Source of the DNA: Lichenibacterium ramalinae
Lineage (GTDB): Bacteria > Pseudomonadota > Alphaproteobacteria > Rhizobiales > Beijerinckiaceae
Length of the DNA: 64,000 bases
Direction of reading: 5' to 3'
NCBI RefSeq assembly: GCF_004137085.1
Contig: NZ_QYBC01000008.1
Location: forward strand, 62,001-126,000
Under the pieces are notes generated by a model. It made no database searches. It saw only the letters and a program-made list of their open reading frames with translations, and was not told where the DNA came from. The position numbers and the translations under genes were made by a program. Positions within the stretch are counted from its first letter, which is position 1. Each line of letters opens with the position of its first letter. Positions 47,588-56,529 of the stretch are shown here, piece by piece.

Positions 47588-48124
47588 ATGTCACACCGCA
47601 TCGCGTGTCTGTCCGCCGTCGCCGCCTCGCTCCTGTTGGCCGGCCTTCCCCGTCCGGCCGCGGCCGCCGACTATTACGACGAGGGCCGGGGGCCGTCGGT
47701 GTTCCACGGCCGCGGCGCCGGGGACGACGGCGAGGATGCCATCGCGCCCCGCCGCCCCCGCGGCGGCCCCGGCCCGGTCGTCTTCGACGAGCGCGACCCC
47801 GGACGGCGATTCGGCCCCGGCTTCCCCCGCCGCGAGGCGGACTTCGGCCCCGGCGAGGGTCGCGGCTTCGGCCCCGGCGGGCCGGTGCTGGTGGAACGCC
47901 CGGCTTTCCGCTACGGGCCGGGCTTCGAGCGCCCCTTGCCCGCCTACGGCGTCGTCGAGCGCCCGCTGCCGCGCTACCGCGCCGTGGCGGCCCCCATCGC
48001 CGCGGACGCCTACGACGACGGCTACGGGGCGCCGGACGTCGGCTGCACCGTCGAGCAAGCGCAGTCGACCACGCCCGCCGGATGGCGCAAGACCGTCACG
48101 CACCGCACCTGCTACCGCCGCTGA
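47588..48124 (+). CDS. Exported Gly/Pro/Arg-rich hypothetical protein
   Basis: No family recognised. The 178-residue protein has a signal peptide (IACLSAVAASLLLAGLP, cleavage after AAA), then a Gly/Pro/Arg/Phe-rich low-complexity stretch (repeated FGPG and RGxGP). A short C-terminal module has two cysteines (GCTVEQAQSTTPAGWRKTV, HRTCYRR), like other small alphaproteobacterial secreted proteins. A GTG at 47579 is an alternative start, but the ATG has better spacing from AAAGG. The ribosome binding site lies inside the palindrome just upstream. Confidence 0.72.
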   Translation: MSHRIACLSAVAASLLLAGLPRPAAAADYYDEGRGPSVFHGRGAGDDGEDAIAPRRPRGGPGPVVFDERDPGRRFGPGFPRREADFGPGEGRGFGPGGPVLVERPAFRYGPGFERPLPAYGVVERPLPRYRAVAAPIAADAYDDGYGAPDVGCTVEQAQSTTPAGWRKTVTHRTCYRR

Positions 48125-48163
48125 CGGCGCGCGCCCGCATCCAGCCTGGCGCCGGCCGCGGCG

Positions 48164-48718
48164 TCAGAGCCGGCTGAGGAACCCGGCGAAGACCATCAGG
48201 CCCTCGGGCCAGGGGCCGTGGCCGGAGTCGCTGTTGATGTGGCCGGCATTGCCGGCGTCGATGAAGGCCGAGCCCCAGGCCGCCGACAGCGTCGCGGTCT
48301 CCTCGATGCCCGAATAGGGGTCGTCCTGGCTGCCGACGAGCATGCTGCGGAACGGCAGCGGATCGGTCGGATAGGGGCGAAAGGACGGGTCCACGGCGGG
48401 GATGCCGATCAGCGCCGTCTCGCCGGGCGGCGCCACCAGAAAGGCGCCGGCGAGCCGGCCGGTGGCGGCGAGGCGCGGCGCCGCCCGGACCAGGGCGACC
48501 ACGCCGAGACTGTGGGCGATGGCCACGACGGGCCGCTCGCAGCGCTCCGTCGCCGCCACGATGCGGGCTTCCCAGGCCGCCGCCTCGGGCCGGTCCCAAT
48601 CGTCCTGCTCGACCCGCAGGGCGTTGGGCAGCTTGGCCTGCCATCGGCTCTGCCAATGGTCGGGGCCCGAGCCGCCGAGGCCCGGGATGATGAGAAGGTC
48701 GGTGTCGCGGCTGCGCAT
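48164..48718 (-). CDS. RBBP9/YdeN family alpha/beta hydrolase
   Basis: A 184-residue small serine hydrolase. It opens with TDLLIIPGLGGSGPDHWQSRWQ, the family start. The nucleophile lies in VVAIAHSLGVVALV, the Asp in GSQDDPYS and the His in DAGNAGHINSDSGHGPWPEG. The physiological substrate is unknown. ATG 48718 gives the normal family length. The frame is open upstream to 49129, but that part overlaps the plus-strand exported gene and is not conserved. It is convergent with the exported protein at 47588. Confidence 0.87.
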   Translation of the reverse strand: MRSRDTDLLIIPGLGGSGPDHWQSRWQAKLPNALRVEQDDWDRPEAAAWEARIVAATERCERPVVAIAHSLGVVALVRAAPRLAATGRLAGAFLVAPPGETALIGIPAVDPSFRPYPTDPLPFRSMLVGSQDDPYSGIEETATLSAAWGSAFIDAGNAGHINSDSGHGPWPEGLMVFAGFLSRL

Positions 48719-48887
48719 GACGGTCGTGTTTCGATCGATGTCGGAGAACGGCACGACCTTGACGCGGCAGGCCCTCGCTGTCGAGGTGCCCTCGCTGTCG
48801 AGGTCGTCGGCGGCCGTCGTGGCGCCGGGGGCTGTCCCTCGGGACCCGCTTCGGTGGTTCCGCGTTCGGGGCCTGAAGGAGTTCGCC

Positions 48888-49139
48888 ATGATCAAGACCG
48901 CCGCCGCCCTCGCCCTCGCCGCCGTCCTCGCGGCGGGGACCGCCGAGGCCCAGACCGCCAATTCGGCGCCCACCTCCGGCTCGAGCGTCGGGGGCGGCAA
49001 CGTGAGCCGCACCCCGCCCTCGGTCGGCGCCACCGGGGCCGCCGGATCGGGACAGGCCGCCGCCGCCCCGACGCCCCTGGATCGGGCCCAGGAGCACCGG
49101 GCCCAGAAGACGACGTCCTCGGTCTGCAAGGGCTGCTGA
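48888..49139 (+). CDS. Small exported hypothetical protein
   Basis: An 83-residue protein with a clean signal peptide (MIKTAAALALAAVLAAGTAEA, then Q), followed by a Gly/Ser/Ala/Thr-rich mature chain and a terminal VCKGC pair of cysteines. GAAGGAG lies seven bases before the ATG. No family is recognised. It is divergent from the hydrolase gene at 48164. Confidence 0.68.
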   Translation: MIKTAAALALAAVLAAGTAEAQTANSAPTSGSSVGGGNVSRTPPSVGATGAAGSGQAAAAPTPLDRAQEHRAQKTTSSVCKGC

Positions 49140-49267
49140 GGGCGGGCGCGCGGGCACGGCGCCTTCGCCGGCCGTGTCGCATCGCGGCGAGGTCGGCGTC
49201 GCTCCGGTGCTAGACGGCGGCACCGTCAGGTCCGAGATTGCCGCGGACCGCCCGGAGCCCCGATCCC

Positions 49268-50518
49268 TTGCGATTTTCCCTCGCCAACCTGATCCGCCAA
49301 AGCTTTGCCGGCCACCAGGGCTGGCCCGCGCAATGGCGCGACGCCGCGCCGAAGCCCGCCTATGACGCCGTCATCGTCGGCGCGGGCGGCCACGGGCTGG
49401 CCACGGCCTATTACATGGCGGCCGAACACGGCCTGCGGAACATCGCCGTGGTGGAGAAGGGCTGGCTCGGCGGCGGCAACACGGGCCGCAACACGACCAT
49501 AATCCGCTCGAACTACCTGTGGGAGGAGAGCGAGGCGCTCTACAACCACGCTCTGACGCTGTGGCAGGATATGTCGCAAGTCTTGAACTACAACGTCATG
49601 TATTCGCCCCGTGGCTGCATGATGTTGGCCCACAACATCCACGACGTGCAGGTGTTCAAGCGTCACGTTCACGCGAACCGCCTGGCCGGCATCGACAACG
49701 AGTGGCTGTCGCCCGACGAGGCGAAGGCCTTCTGCCCGATCCTGAACACCTCCGAGCATATCCGCTACCCGATCCTCGGCGCGACGCTGCAGCGCCGCGG
49801 CGGCGTGGCGCGCCACGATGCCGTCGCGTGGGGCTATGCCCGTGCCGCCTCGGCGCTCGGCGTCGACATCGTGCAGAACTGCGAGGTCAAGGGCATCACG
49901 CGCGACGCTTCCGGCGCCGTCTCGGGCCTCGACACCACCCGCGGGCCGATCGCGACGAAACGCGTCGGCGTGGTGGCGGCCGGCAACACCAGCCACGTCA
50001 TGGCCATGGCGGGGGTGAGGCTGCCGCTCGAAAGCTACCCGCTGCAGGCGCTCGTGTCCGAGCCCGTGAAGCCCATGATGCCCTGCGTGGTCATGTCGAA
50101 CACGATCCACGCCTACATGTCGCAGTCCGACAAGGGCGAACTCGTGATCGGGGCCGGCACTGACGCCTATGTGAGCTACAGCCAGACGGGCGGGCTCCAC
50201 ATCGCCACCCACACGCTGGACGCGATCTGCGAGCTGTTCCCGATGGTGCGGCGGCTGCGCATGCTGCGCAGCTGGGGCGGCATCGTCGACGTCACGCCGG
50301 ACCGCTCGCCCATCATCGGCAAGACGCCGGTCCCGGGCCTGTTCGTCAACTGCGGCTGGGGCACGGGCGGCTTCAAGGCGACACCGGGGTCCGGCAACGT
50401 CTTCGCCCACACGGTGGCGACGGGCGAGCCCCACCGGATCAACGCCCCGTTCACGCTGGACCGGTTCCGCACCGGTCGGCTGATCGACGAGGCGGCGGCG
50501 GCGGCCGTGGCGCATTAG
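49268..50518 (+). CDS. soxB: Sarcosine oxidase beta subunit
   Basis: SoxB (416 residues) of the heterotetrameric sarcosine oxidase oxidises sarcosine with FAD and FMN. The FAD-binding loop is at AYDAVIVGAGGHGLATAYY. His183 in VARHDAVAW is in the position of the histidine that binds FMN covalently in this family. The C-terminus has GRAVDVTPDRSP-like GGIVDVTPDRSPIIGKT and NCGWGTGGFKATPGSG. The TTG at 49268 gives the family N-terminus (RFSLANLIRQ) and has GGAG about 11 bases upstream. An in-frame TTG at 49238 is less likely. First gene of soxBDAG. Confidence 0.94.
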   Translation: MRFSLANLIRQSFAGHQGWPAQWRDAAPKPAYDAVIVGAGGHGLATAYYMAAEHGLRNIAVVEKGWLGGGNTGRNTTIIRSNYLWEESEALYNHALTLWQDMSQVLNYNVMYSPRGCMMLAHNIHDVQVFKRHVHANRLAGIDNEWLSPDEAKAFCPILNTSEHIRYPILGATLQRRGGVARHDAVAWGYARAASALGVDIVQNCEVKGITRDASGAVSGLDTTRGPIATKRVGVVAAGNTSHVMAMAGVRLPLESYPLQALVSEPVKPMMPCVVMSNTIHAYMSQSDKGELVIGAGTDAYVSYSQTGGLHIATHTLDAICELFPMVRRLRMLRSWGGIVDVTPDRSPIIGKTPVPGLFVNCGWGTGGFKATPGSGNVFAHTVATGEPHRINAPFTLDRFRTGRLIDEAAAAAVAH

Positions 50519-50598
50519 CGGCCCGCCCTCCCGTCCAGCCCATGACCCTTCCTTCGCTTTCCCCGCGGGCCGCTCCCCGCGTCGCGCCGGGTGACCCG

Positions 50599-50925
50599 AT
50601 GCTGCTGATCCCCTGTCCCTTCTGCGGCCCGCGCCCCGAGCTCGAGTTCCGCAACGCCGGCCACGCCCACGTGACGCGCAACCCCGCGGTCGACGACCCG
50701 GCCTGGGCCGAGACGCTGTTCTTCCGCGACAATCCCAAGGGGATCATGGCCGAGCGCTGGCGCCACGTTTCCGGCTGCGGCCGTTTCTTCAACGTGCTGC
50801 GCGACACGGTGAGCGACGCCATCCTGGCGAGCTACAAGGCCGGCGAGCCCCGCCCGGACGTGCCCCTGCCCGGGCCGGAAGGCGAGGCCCCGCGCATCGG
50901 TGCCGGCGACGAGGTGGCGCCATGA
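50599..50925 (+). CDS. soxD: Sarcosine oxidase delta subunit
   Basis: SoxD (108 residues from this ATG) is the small zinc-binding subunit. The expected ligands are all present: Cys6 and Cys9 in LLIPCPFCG, and His56 and Cys60 in RHVSGCGRFF. ATG 50599 matches the usual MLLIPCP start. An ATG at 50542 would add 19 Pro/Ala-rich residues and cannot be excluded. The stop overlaps the soxA start (ATGA). Confidence 0.92.
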   Translation: MLLIPCPFCGPRPELEFRNAGHAHVTRNPAVDDPAWAETLFFRDNPKGIMAERWRHVSGCGRFFNVLRDTVSDAILASYKAGEPRPDVPLPGPEGEAPRIGAGDEVAP

Positions 50926-53921
50926 CGGGCGAACACCGCCTGGCGCGCGGCGGACGCGTCGACCGCGCCCGGCCGCTGCGCTTCACCTTCGACGGTCACG
51001 CCTACGAGGGTTGCCAGGGCGACACGCTGGCGTCGGCCCTGCTCGCCAACGGCGTGCACCTCGTCGGGCGATCCTTCAAGTACCACCGGCCGCGCGGCTT
51101 CCTGGCGGCCGGCGCCGAGGAGCCGAATGCCCTCTGCACCGTGGCGCGCGACCGGGCCCGCACCGAGCCGAACCTGCGCATGACGCAGGTCGAGCTCTAC
51201 GAAGGCCTCGTGGCGTCGAGCCAGAACAGCTGGCCGGCGCGGGGCTTCGACCTCGGCGCCGTCAACGACCTTCTGTCGCCGCTCCTGGGCGCGGGGTTCT
51301 ACTACAAGACCTTCATGGGGCCGCGCTTCGTCAAGGGCACGACGCTGTGGGCCAAGCTGTTCGAGCCCGTGATCCGCCGCGCCGCCGGCCTCGGCGTGCC
51401 GCCGAAGGAGGCGGACCCCGACCATTACGCAAACCGCTTCGCCCATTGCGACGTGCTGGTGGTGGGCGGCGGGGCGGCGGGCCTCGCCGCCGCCCTGGCG
51501 GCCGCCAGGGCCGGGGCCCGCACCATCCTGTGCGACGAGGGCGCCGAGATGGGCGGCGCGCTGCTCTGCGAGCCCGACGCCACCGTCGACGGGATGCCGG
51601 CCGCCGCATGGGTCGCCGCCACGCTGGCCGAACTCGCCCGGCGCGGCGCGACACTGCTGCCGCGCACGCAGGGCTTCGGCTATTACAACCACAATTTCGT
51701 CGCGCTGGCCCAGCGCCTGACCGACCACCTGCCGCATGTGCCGGCCGGCGCGCCGCGCGAGCGGCTCTGGCAGGTGCGGGCGAAGCGCGTCGTGCTGGCG
51801 ACGGGCGCGGCCGAGCGCCCGCTCGTCTTCCCCGACAACGACCGGCCGGGCGTCATGCTGGCCGATGCCGCCCGGGCCTACCTGCAGCGCTACGGCGTGA
51901 AGCCCGGCACCCAGGCGTTGGTCGTCACGGCCCACGATGCCGCCTACCGGACCGCCCTCGCCCTCGCGCGCGCCGGCGTCAAGATCGCCCGCATCGTCGA
52001 CACCCGGCCGCGGCCCGCCGGCCCCGGCCTCGAAGCCGCGCGCGCCGCCGGCCTGCCCGTCACGGTGGGCGGCACGGTCGTCGGCACCACCGGGTCGCTG
52101 CGCGTGTCCGGCGCCATGGTGGCGCAGGCGTCGGGGACAGGTGCCACCGATTTCGAGACGGTGCCCTGCGACCTCCTGCTCATGTCGGGCGGCTTCACCC
52201 CGGCCGTCCACCTCTTCTCGCAGTCCCGCGGCAAGCTGCGCTTCGACGCCGAAACCCAGCGCTACCTGCCGGGCGACCCCGCCCAGGCGCAGGCCTCGGT
52301 GGGCGCCTGCGCCGGCAGTTGGGGCCTCGCGGCGGCGCTCGACGAGGGCTCGGCCGCGGGCGCGGCGGCCGCCGGCTCCGGCGCGGGCCGCAGCCACGCC
52401 GTGACCGGCGACCATGCGGGCGAGGGCGGCGGCATCCTGGGTGCCCTGCCGCACGGCCGCGACCCGGCCCGCGTCAAGGCCTTCGTGGATTTCCAGAACG
52501 ACGTCACCGCCAAGGACATCAAGCTCGCCGTGCGGGAAGGCTTCCGCTCCATCGAGCACGTCAAGCGCTACACCACGACCGGGATGGCGACCGACCAGGG
52601 CAAGACGTCCAACATGAACTCGCTCGCCATCGCGGCGGGTGCGCTCGGCCGGACGCTGCCCGAGGTCGGCCTGACGACGTTCCGTCAGCCCTACACGCCC
52701 GTCACCTTCGGCACCTTCGCGGGCGCGGCGCGCGACGACCTCTTCGACCCCGTGCGGCGCACCCCCATCCACGATCTCGCCGCCGCCCAGGGCGCGCGGT
52801 TCGAGGATGTCGGGCAGTGGAAGCGCGCCTGGTACTTCCCGGAGGCCGGCGAGGACCTGCATGCGGCGGTGGCGCGCGAGGTCCGGGCCACGCGCGCGGT
52901 GGCGGGGATCTTCGACGCCTCGACGCTCGGCAAGATCGAGGTCGTGGGGCCGGACGCTGCCGAGTTCCTGAACCGCCTCTACACCAACGCCTGGACCAAG
53001 CTCGCCCCCGGCCGCTGCCGCTACGGCCTGATGCTCGACGAACCCGGCTTCGTCATGGACGACGGCGTGGTGGGCCGGCTCGGGCCGGACCGGTTCCACG
53101 TCACCACGACGACGGGCGGCGCCCCGCGCGTGCTGAACCACATGGAGGACTACCTCCAGACCGAGTTCCCGGAGCTGAAGGTGTGGCTCACCTCGGTCAC
53201 GGAGCAATGGGCCGTCATCGCCGTGCAGGGCCCGCGGGCGCGCGACATCGTGGCGCCGCTGGTCGAGGGCATCGACCTGTCGGCCCAGGCCTTCCCCCAC
53301 ATGGCGATCCGCGAGGGCCGCATCTGCGGCGTGCCGACCCGGCTGTTCCGGGTGTCCTTCACGGGCGAACTCGGCTTCGAGGTCAACGTCCCGGCGGACT
53401 ATGCCGCCGCGGTCTGGCAGGCGCTGTGGGAGCGCACGGCGGCGCTCGGCGGCACCGCCTACGGCACCGAAGCCATGCATGTGATGCGGGCCGAGAAGGG
53501 CTACGTCATCGTGGGGCAGGAGACGGACGGCACCACCACCCCCGACGACCTCGGCCTCGGCGGCATGGTGGCGATGAGCAAGCCCGACTTCGTGGGCAAG
53601 CGCTCGCTCGCGCGGCCCGACCTCGTGGCGCCCGGCCGCAAGCAGCTCGTCGGCCTCGCCATCGAGGGCCGGACGGTCCTGGAGGAGGGCGCGCAGATCA
53701 CCCCCACCGCCGACCCCCCGGTCGGCACCCACGCCATCGGCCATGTCACCTCCGCCTATTGGAGCCCCACCGCCGGGACGCCGATCGCCCTGGCGCTGGT
53801 CGAGAACGGCCGTGCCCGCACGGGCGAGACCGTCTTCGTGCCCATGCCGGGCGGCGCCATCGCGGCCCGCGTCGTGGGTCCGGTGTTCCACGACCCCGAG
53901 GGGAAGCGCCTCAATGGCTGA
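50922..53921 (+). CDS. soxA: Sarcosine oxidase alpha subunit
   Basis: SoxA (999 residues) has an N-terminal ferredoxin-like (Fer2_4) domain, an NAD-binding domain (CDVLVVGGGAAGLAAALAAA) with a second dinucleotide-binding part, and a C-terminal aminomethyltransferase (GCV_T) half (FDASTLGKIEVVGPDAAEFL through the end). The last half uses tetrahydrofolate to capture the methylene group as 5,10-methylene-THF. Length and domain order are those of the heterotetrameric enzyme. It overlaps soxD by four bases and soxG by eight. Confidence 0.96.
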   Translation: MTGEHRLARGGRVDRARPLRFTFDGHAYEGCQGDTLASALLANGVHLVGRSFKYHRPRGFLAAGAEEPNALCTVARDRARTEPNLRMTQVELYEGLVASSQNSWPARGFDLGAVNDLLSPLLGAGFYYKTFMGPRFVKGTTLWAKLFEPVIRRAAGLGVPPKEADPDHYANRFAHCDVLVVGGGAAGLAAALAAARAGARTILCDEGAEMGGALLCEPDATVDGMPAAAWVAATLAELARRGATLLPRTQGFGYYNHNFVALAQRLTDHLPHVPAGAPRERLWQVRAKRVVLATGAAERPLVFPDNDRPGVMLADAARAYLQRYGVKPGTQALVVTAHDAAYRTALALARAGVKIARIVDTRPRPAGPGLEAARAAGLPVTVGGTVVGTTGSLRVSGAMVAQASGTGATDFETVPCDLLLMSGGFTPAVHLFSQSRGKLRFDAETQRYLPGDPAQAQASVGACAGSWGLAAALDEGSAAGAAAAGSGAGRSHAVTGDHAGEGGGILGALPHGRDPARVKAFVDFQNDVTAKDIKLAVREGFRSIEHVKRYTTTGMATDQGKTSNMNSLAIAAGALGRTLPEVGLTTFRQPYTPVTFGTFAGAARDDLFDPVRRTPIHDLAAAQGARFEDVGQWKRAWYFPEAGEDLHAAVAREVRATRAVAGIFDASTLGKIEVVGPDAAEFLNRLYTNAWTKLAPGRCRYGLMLDEPGFVMDDGVVGRLGPDRFHVTTTTGGAPRVLNHMEDYLQTEFPELKVWLTSVTEQWAVIAVQGPRARDIVAPLVEGIDLSAQAFPHMAIREGRICGVPTRLFRVSFTGELGFEVNVPADYAAAVWQALWERTAALGGTAYGTEAMHVMRAEKGYVIVGQETDGTTTPDDLGLGGMVAMSKPDFVGKRSLARPDLVAPGRKQLVGLAIEGRTVLEEGAQITPTADPPVGTHAIGHVTSAYWSPTAGTPIALALVENGRARTGETVFVPMPGGAIAARVVGPVFHDPEGKRLNG

Positions 53922-54471
53922 GCCGACGATGACGATGGCGGCCCGGGCGCTCCCGCCGGGCGCCGGGGCTCTGGTGTCGGTGGCGCTCGTGCCCCCGGCG
54001 ACGCGCCTGTCGTTCCGCGGCGGCCCGGACGCGGCCGAAGCCTGCGCGGCGGCCTTCGGCTGCGACCTGCCGCGCCGAGCCTGCCGCGCCGCCGCGACCG
54101 AGGCGCGGGCGGCGCTGTGGCTGGGACCCGACGAGTGGCTGCTCCTGGCGCCGGAAGCCGAGACGGCCGCGCTCGTGGCCGCGATCGGCGCCGGGCTCGC
54201 CGCCGTGCCGCATGCGCTGGTGGACGTCTCGCACCGGCAGGTGGGGTTCGCCATCGCCGGCACGCAGGCGGCGACGCTGCTCAACACCGGCTGCCCGCTG
54301 GACCTCGACCCCGCGGCCTTCCCGGTCGGGATGTGCACCCGCACGGTGCTGGCCAAATGCGACGTGGCGCTGTGGCGCCGGGGGGTCGACCTGTTCCGGC
54401 TGGAGGTCAACCGCAGCTTCGCCGACTATGTGGCCGGCTACCTGAGGGTCGCCGAGCGCGGGCTCGGCTGA
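53914..54471 (+). CDS. soxG: Sarcosine oxidase gamma subunit
   Basis: SoxG (185 residues) completes the tetramer and resembles the GCV_T fold. It has the family landmarks LWLGPDEWLLLAP, ALVDVSHRQVGFAIAG, LLNTGCPLDLD and CTRTVLAKCDVALWRRG. The ATG at 53914 lies inside the end of soxA (eight-base overlap). It is convergent with the oxidoreductase gene 25 bases further on. Confidence 0.93.
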   Translation: MAEPTMTMAARALPPGAGALVSVALVPPATRLSFRGGPDAAEACAAAFGCDLPRRACRAAATEARAALWLGPDEWLLLAPEAETAALVAAIGAGLAAVPHALVDVSHRQVGFAIAGTQAATLLNTGCPLDLDPAAFPVGMCTRTVLAKCDVALWRRGVDLFRLEVNRSFADYVAGYLRVAERGLG

Positions 54472-54496
54472 CCGGCCAGGTGGATCAGCCGGTCCA

Positions 54497-55225
54497 TCAG
54501 CCGAACCGTTCCGTCCGGATCGTACCGGCGGGCAGCCCGGCATCGACGGCGAGGTCCGACGCGGCCTCGACGAAGCCGCCCGAGCCGCAGATGAAGGTGT
54601 GGCGGGGCGGCGCCGGCAGGCGCGACAGGGCTTGGGACAGGAGGTCGGCGTCGAGCCGACGCGCCGCGCCCTCGCGGCTCAGCGCCAGGACAAGGTCGAA
54701 ACCCGGCTCCGTCCGGGCGCGCGTCTCGAGTTCGTCGAGGCACAGGGCTTCGGTCCGGGTCCGCGCCGCATAGACCAGCACGGCGGGCACGTCCGGTGCC
54801 GCGGCGGCGCGCTCGCGCAGCATGGCGAGCAGCGGCACGAGCCCCGAGCCTCCGCCGATGAGCAGCAGGGGCCCGCCATCGGCGGGCGCCCACGAGAAGG
54901 GCAGGCCGGCCGGGCCGCGCAGCTCGATCTCGTCGCCGGGCGCGGCGACCTCGTGGAAGAAGCGCGACACCTCGCCGTCCTCCGCCAGCGCGACCAGAAG
55001 GTCGACGGTGCCGCGCTGCGAGGGGGGCGAGGCGATGGAATAGAAGCGCTGGGCCGTGTAGCCGTCCGGCGCCGTGAGCCGCAGCTCGACATACTGGCCC
55101 GCGCGCTGCGGCGCCGGCCAATCCACGGCGAAGCGGAACAGCGTCACCGTGTCGGTGACGGGCTCGCGCGCCACGATGGGGACCGGCGCGAAGGCGAGCC
55201 GGGCCGGAGCGTCGTCGAGGCTCAC
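54497..55225 (-). CDS. FAD/NAD(P)-binding ferredoxin reductase-like oxidoreductase
   Basis: A 242-residue ferredoxin-NADP reductase-type protein. The FAD motif is RFYSIASPPSQRG, the NAD(P)-binding loop is LLLIGGGSGLVPLLAML, and the C-terminus has FICGSGGFVEAA. There is no [2Fe-2S] domain of its own, so it would need a separate electron carrier. The GTG start overlaps the DUF1244 stop (GTGA), so the gene is the third in the amidohydrolase-DUF1244-reductase operon. It faces soxG tail to tail. Confidence 0.87.
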   Translation of the reverse strand: MSLDDAPARLAFAPVPIVAREPVTDTVTLFRFAVDWPAPQRAGQYVELRLTAPDGYTAQRFYSIASPPSQRGTVDLLVALAEDGEVSRFFHEVAAPGDEIELRGPAGLPFSWAPADGGPLLLIGGGSGLVPLLAMLRERAAAAPDVPAVLVYAARTRTEALCLDELETRARTEPGFDLVLALSREGAARRLDADLLSQALSRLPAPPRHTFICGSGGFVEAASDLAVDAGLPAGTIRTERFG

Positions 55226-55542
55226 GCGGGCCCGTGCCCGGCACCCTCGCGCGCCGCGAACCCCGCCTGGGCGTCCGGCGAGGCTTCGGTCTGGTGGAGG
55301 GCCTTCCACTCCGCATAGGGCATCCCGTAGACCTTCTCGCGCCCGTCGTCGCGCTCGAGCGGCAGGCCCCGCTCGTTGGCGGCTTCGGCATACCAGTTGC
55401 CGAGGCAGTTCCGGCAAAAGCCGGCGAGGTTCATGAGGTCGATGTTCTGGACCTCGGGATGTTGGCGCAGATGCGCGACGAGGCGCCGGAACACGGCCGC
55501 CTCGAGTTCCGTCTGCATGGCGTAGTCGATCTCGTAGTCCAT
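55222..55542 (-). CDS. DUF1244 protein
   Basis: A 106-residue protein of the proteobacterial DUF1244 family: AAVFRRLVAHLRQHPEVQNID, MNLAGFCRNCLGNWY with Cys43 and Cys46, and GMPYAEWKALHQ. The helical protein is of unknown function. GAGGAG is eight bases before the ATG at 55542; a GTG three codons earlier is also possible. The extra 25 residues at the C-terminus are Ala/Gly-rich. Middle gene of a three-gene operon. Confidence 0.9.
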   Translation of the reverse strand: MDYEIDYAMQTELEAAVFRRLVAHLRQHPEVQNIDLMNLAGFCRNCLGNWYAEAANERGLPLERDDGREKVYGMPYAEWKALHQTEASPDAQAGFAAREGAGHGPA

Positions 55543-55554
55543 GGGCGACACTCC

Positions 55555-56403
55555 TCACAGCGCCGCGAGGCGGCGCCCGGGCCCCGTGCGGGGCGGAAAG
55601 ACCTCGATCTCGTGCATGTCGGGACGGCGCAGGATCGGCGCAAGCAGCCGGGCGAGCCGCCGCCCCCAGGCCGCCGCGGCCTCGTCCGTGGCCATGAGGT
55701 CCTGGCGGACCTCGACCAGCACGTTGGGATAGCCGTTCCGCGTCGCGTGGGTGTCGATCGTGTCGCCCGGCAGGGCGCCGTCGTAGGGTTCGTTGTCGCC
55801 GACCCGGTCCTGCCAGGGCTGCAGGTCCGGCTCGGCCTTCAGGGCTTCGAAGAGCGGCGCGGCGAGGCGCGGGTCGTTGTCCCAGAGCAGCCCGACGTGC
55901 CAGGGCCGCGGCACGTCCTTCCAGGCCGGCGTGAAGCTGTGCATGGACACGATGGCCGGCACCGTGCCGGTCGCCGCCATGCGGGCCAGCGTGTCCGCCA
56001 CGGCGTCGTGGTAGGGGCGGAAGAAAGCGGCGCGCCGGCGCTCGATCTCGGCCTCGTCGATGCGGGCGTTGCCGGGAACGATGGCGCCGTCGCTGAGGCG
56101 CATCACGAGGGTCGGGTCGTCGGGCCCGCGGTTCGGGTCGATGAGCAGGCGCGAGAACGTCGTCAGCAGCGCCGGCGCCCCCAACGCCTGCGCCATGGCC
56201 TCGGTGGCGCGCCGCGCCCCGATGTCGTAGGCGATGTGGCGGGCGAATTGCGCCTCCGGCAGGCCCAGCCGGCCGTAGGCGGGGGGCAGGGCATTCGATG
56301 CGTGGTCGCAGAGCAGCAGCAGGCCGCCGTCGAGCCGCCCTTCGATGCGGCGCACCGGCGGGACGGGATCGGCGTCGCTCGTCTGCAGGCTGGCTAAAGG
56401 CAT
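55555..56403 (-). CDS. N-formylglutamate amidohydrolase family protein
   Basis: A 282-residue zinc hydrolase of the HutG-like family, which releases formate from N-formylglutamate or related N-formyl/N-acyl amino acids. Typical segments are LLLLCDHASNALPP, HIAYDIGARRATEAMA, TFSRLLIDPNRGPDDPTLV, VSMHSFTP and VLVEVRQDLM. No histidine-utilisation genes are nearby, so the substrate is open. It leads the operon with DUF1244 and the reductase and is divergent from the EamA gene across 126 bases. Confidence 0.9.
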   Translation of the reverse strand: MPLASLQTSDADPVPPVRRIEGRLDGGLLLLCDHASNALPPAYGRLGLPEAQFARHIAYDIGARRATEAMAQALGAPALLTTFSRLLIDPNRGPDDPTLVMRLSDGAIVPGNARIDEAEIERRRAAFFRPYHDAVADTLARMAATGTVPAIVSMHSFTPAWKDVPRPWHVGLLWDNDPRLAAPLFEALKAEPDLQPWQDRVGDNEPYDGALPGDTIDTHATRNGYPNVLVEVRQDLMATDEAAAAWGRRLARLLAPILRRPDMHEIEVFPPRTGPGRRLAAL

Positions 56404-56529
56404 GGTCCTGGCCTATGGGGAACGCGGGGAGGGGCCGGGCGACCATAGAGTCGCCGGGATCTCAGGACCATAAGGCATTCGCCGCGCCCCGCGCCTCCGC
56501 GCGGGCGGCCCGGCCCGCGCGGTTGTTCG

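Noticed and set aside
55226-56446. Apparent 649-residue protein joining the reductase with upstream sequence
   Set aside because: The upstream part is an off-frame reading of DUF1244 and the amidohydrolase. The GTG at 55225 gives a standard reductase.
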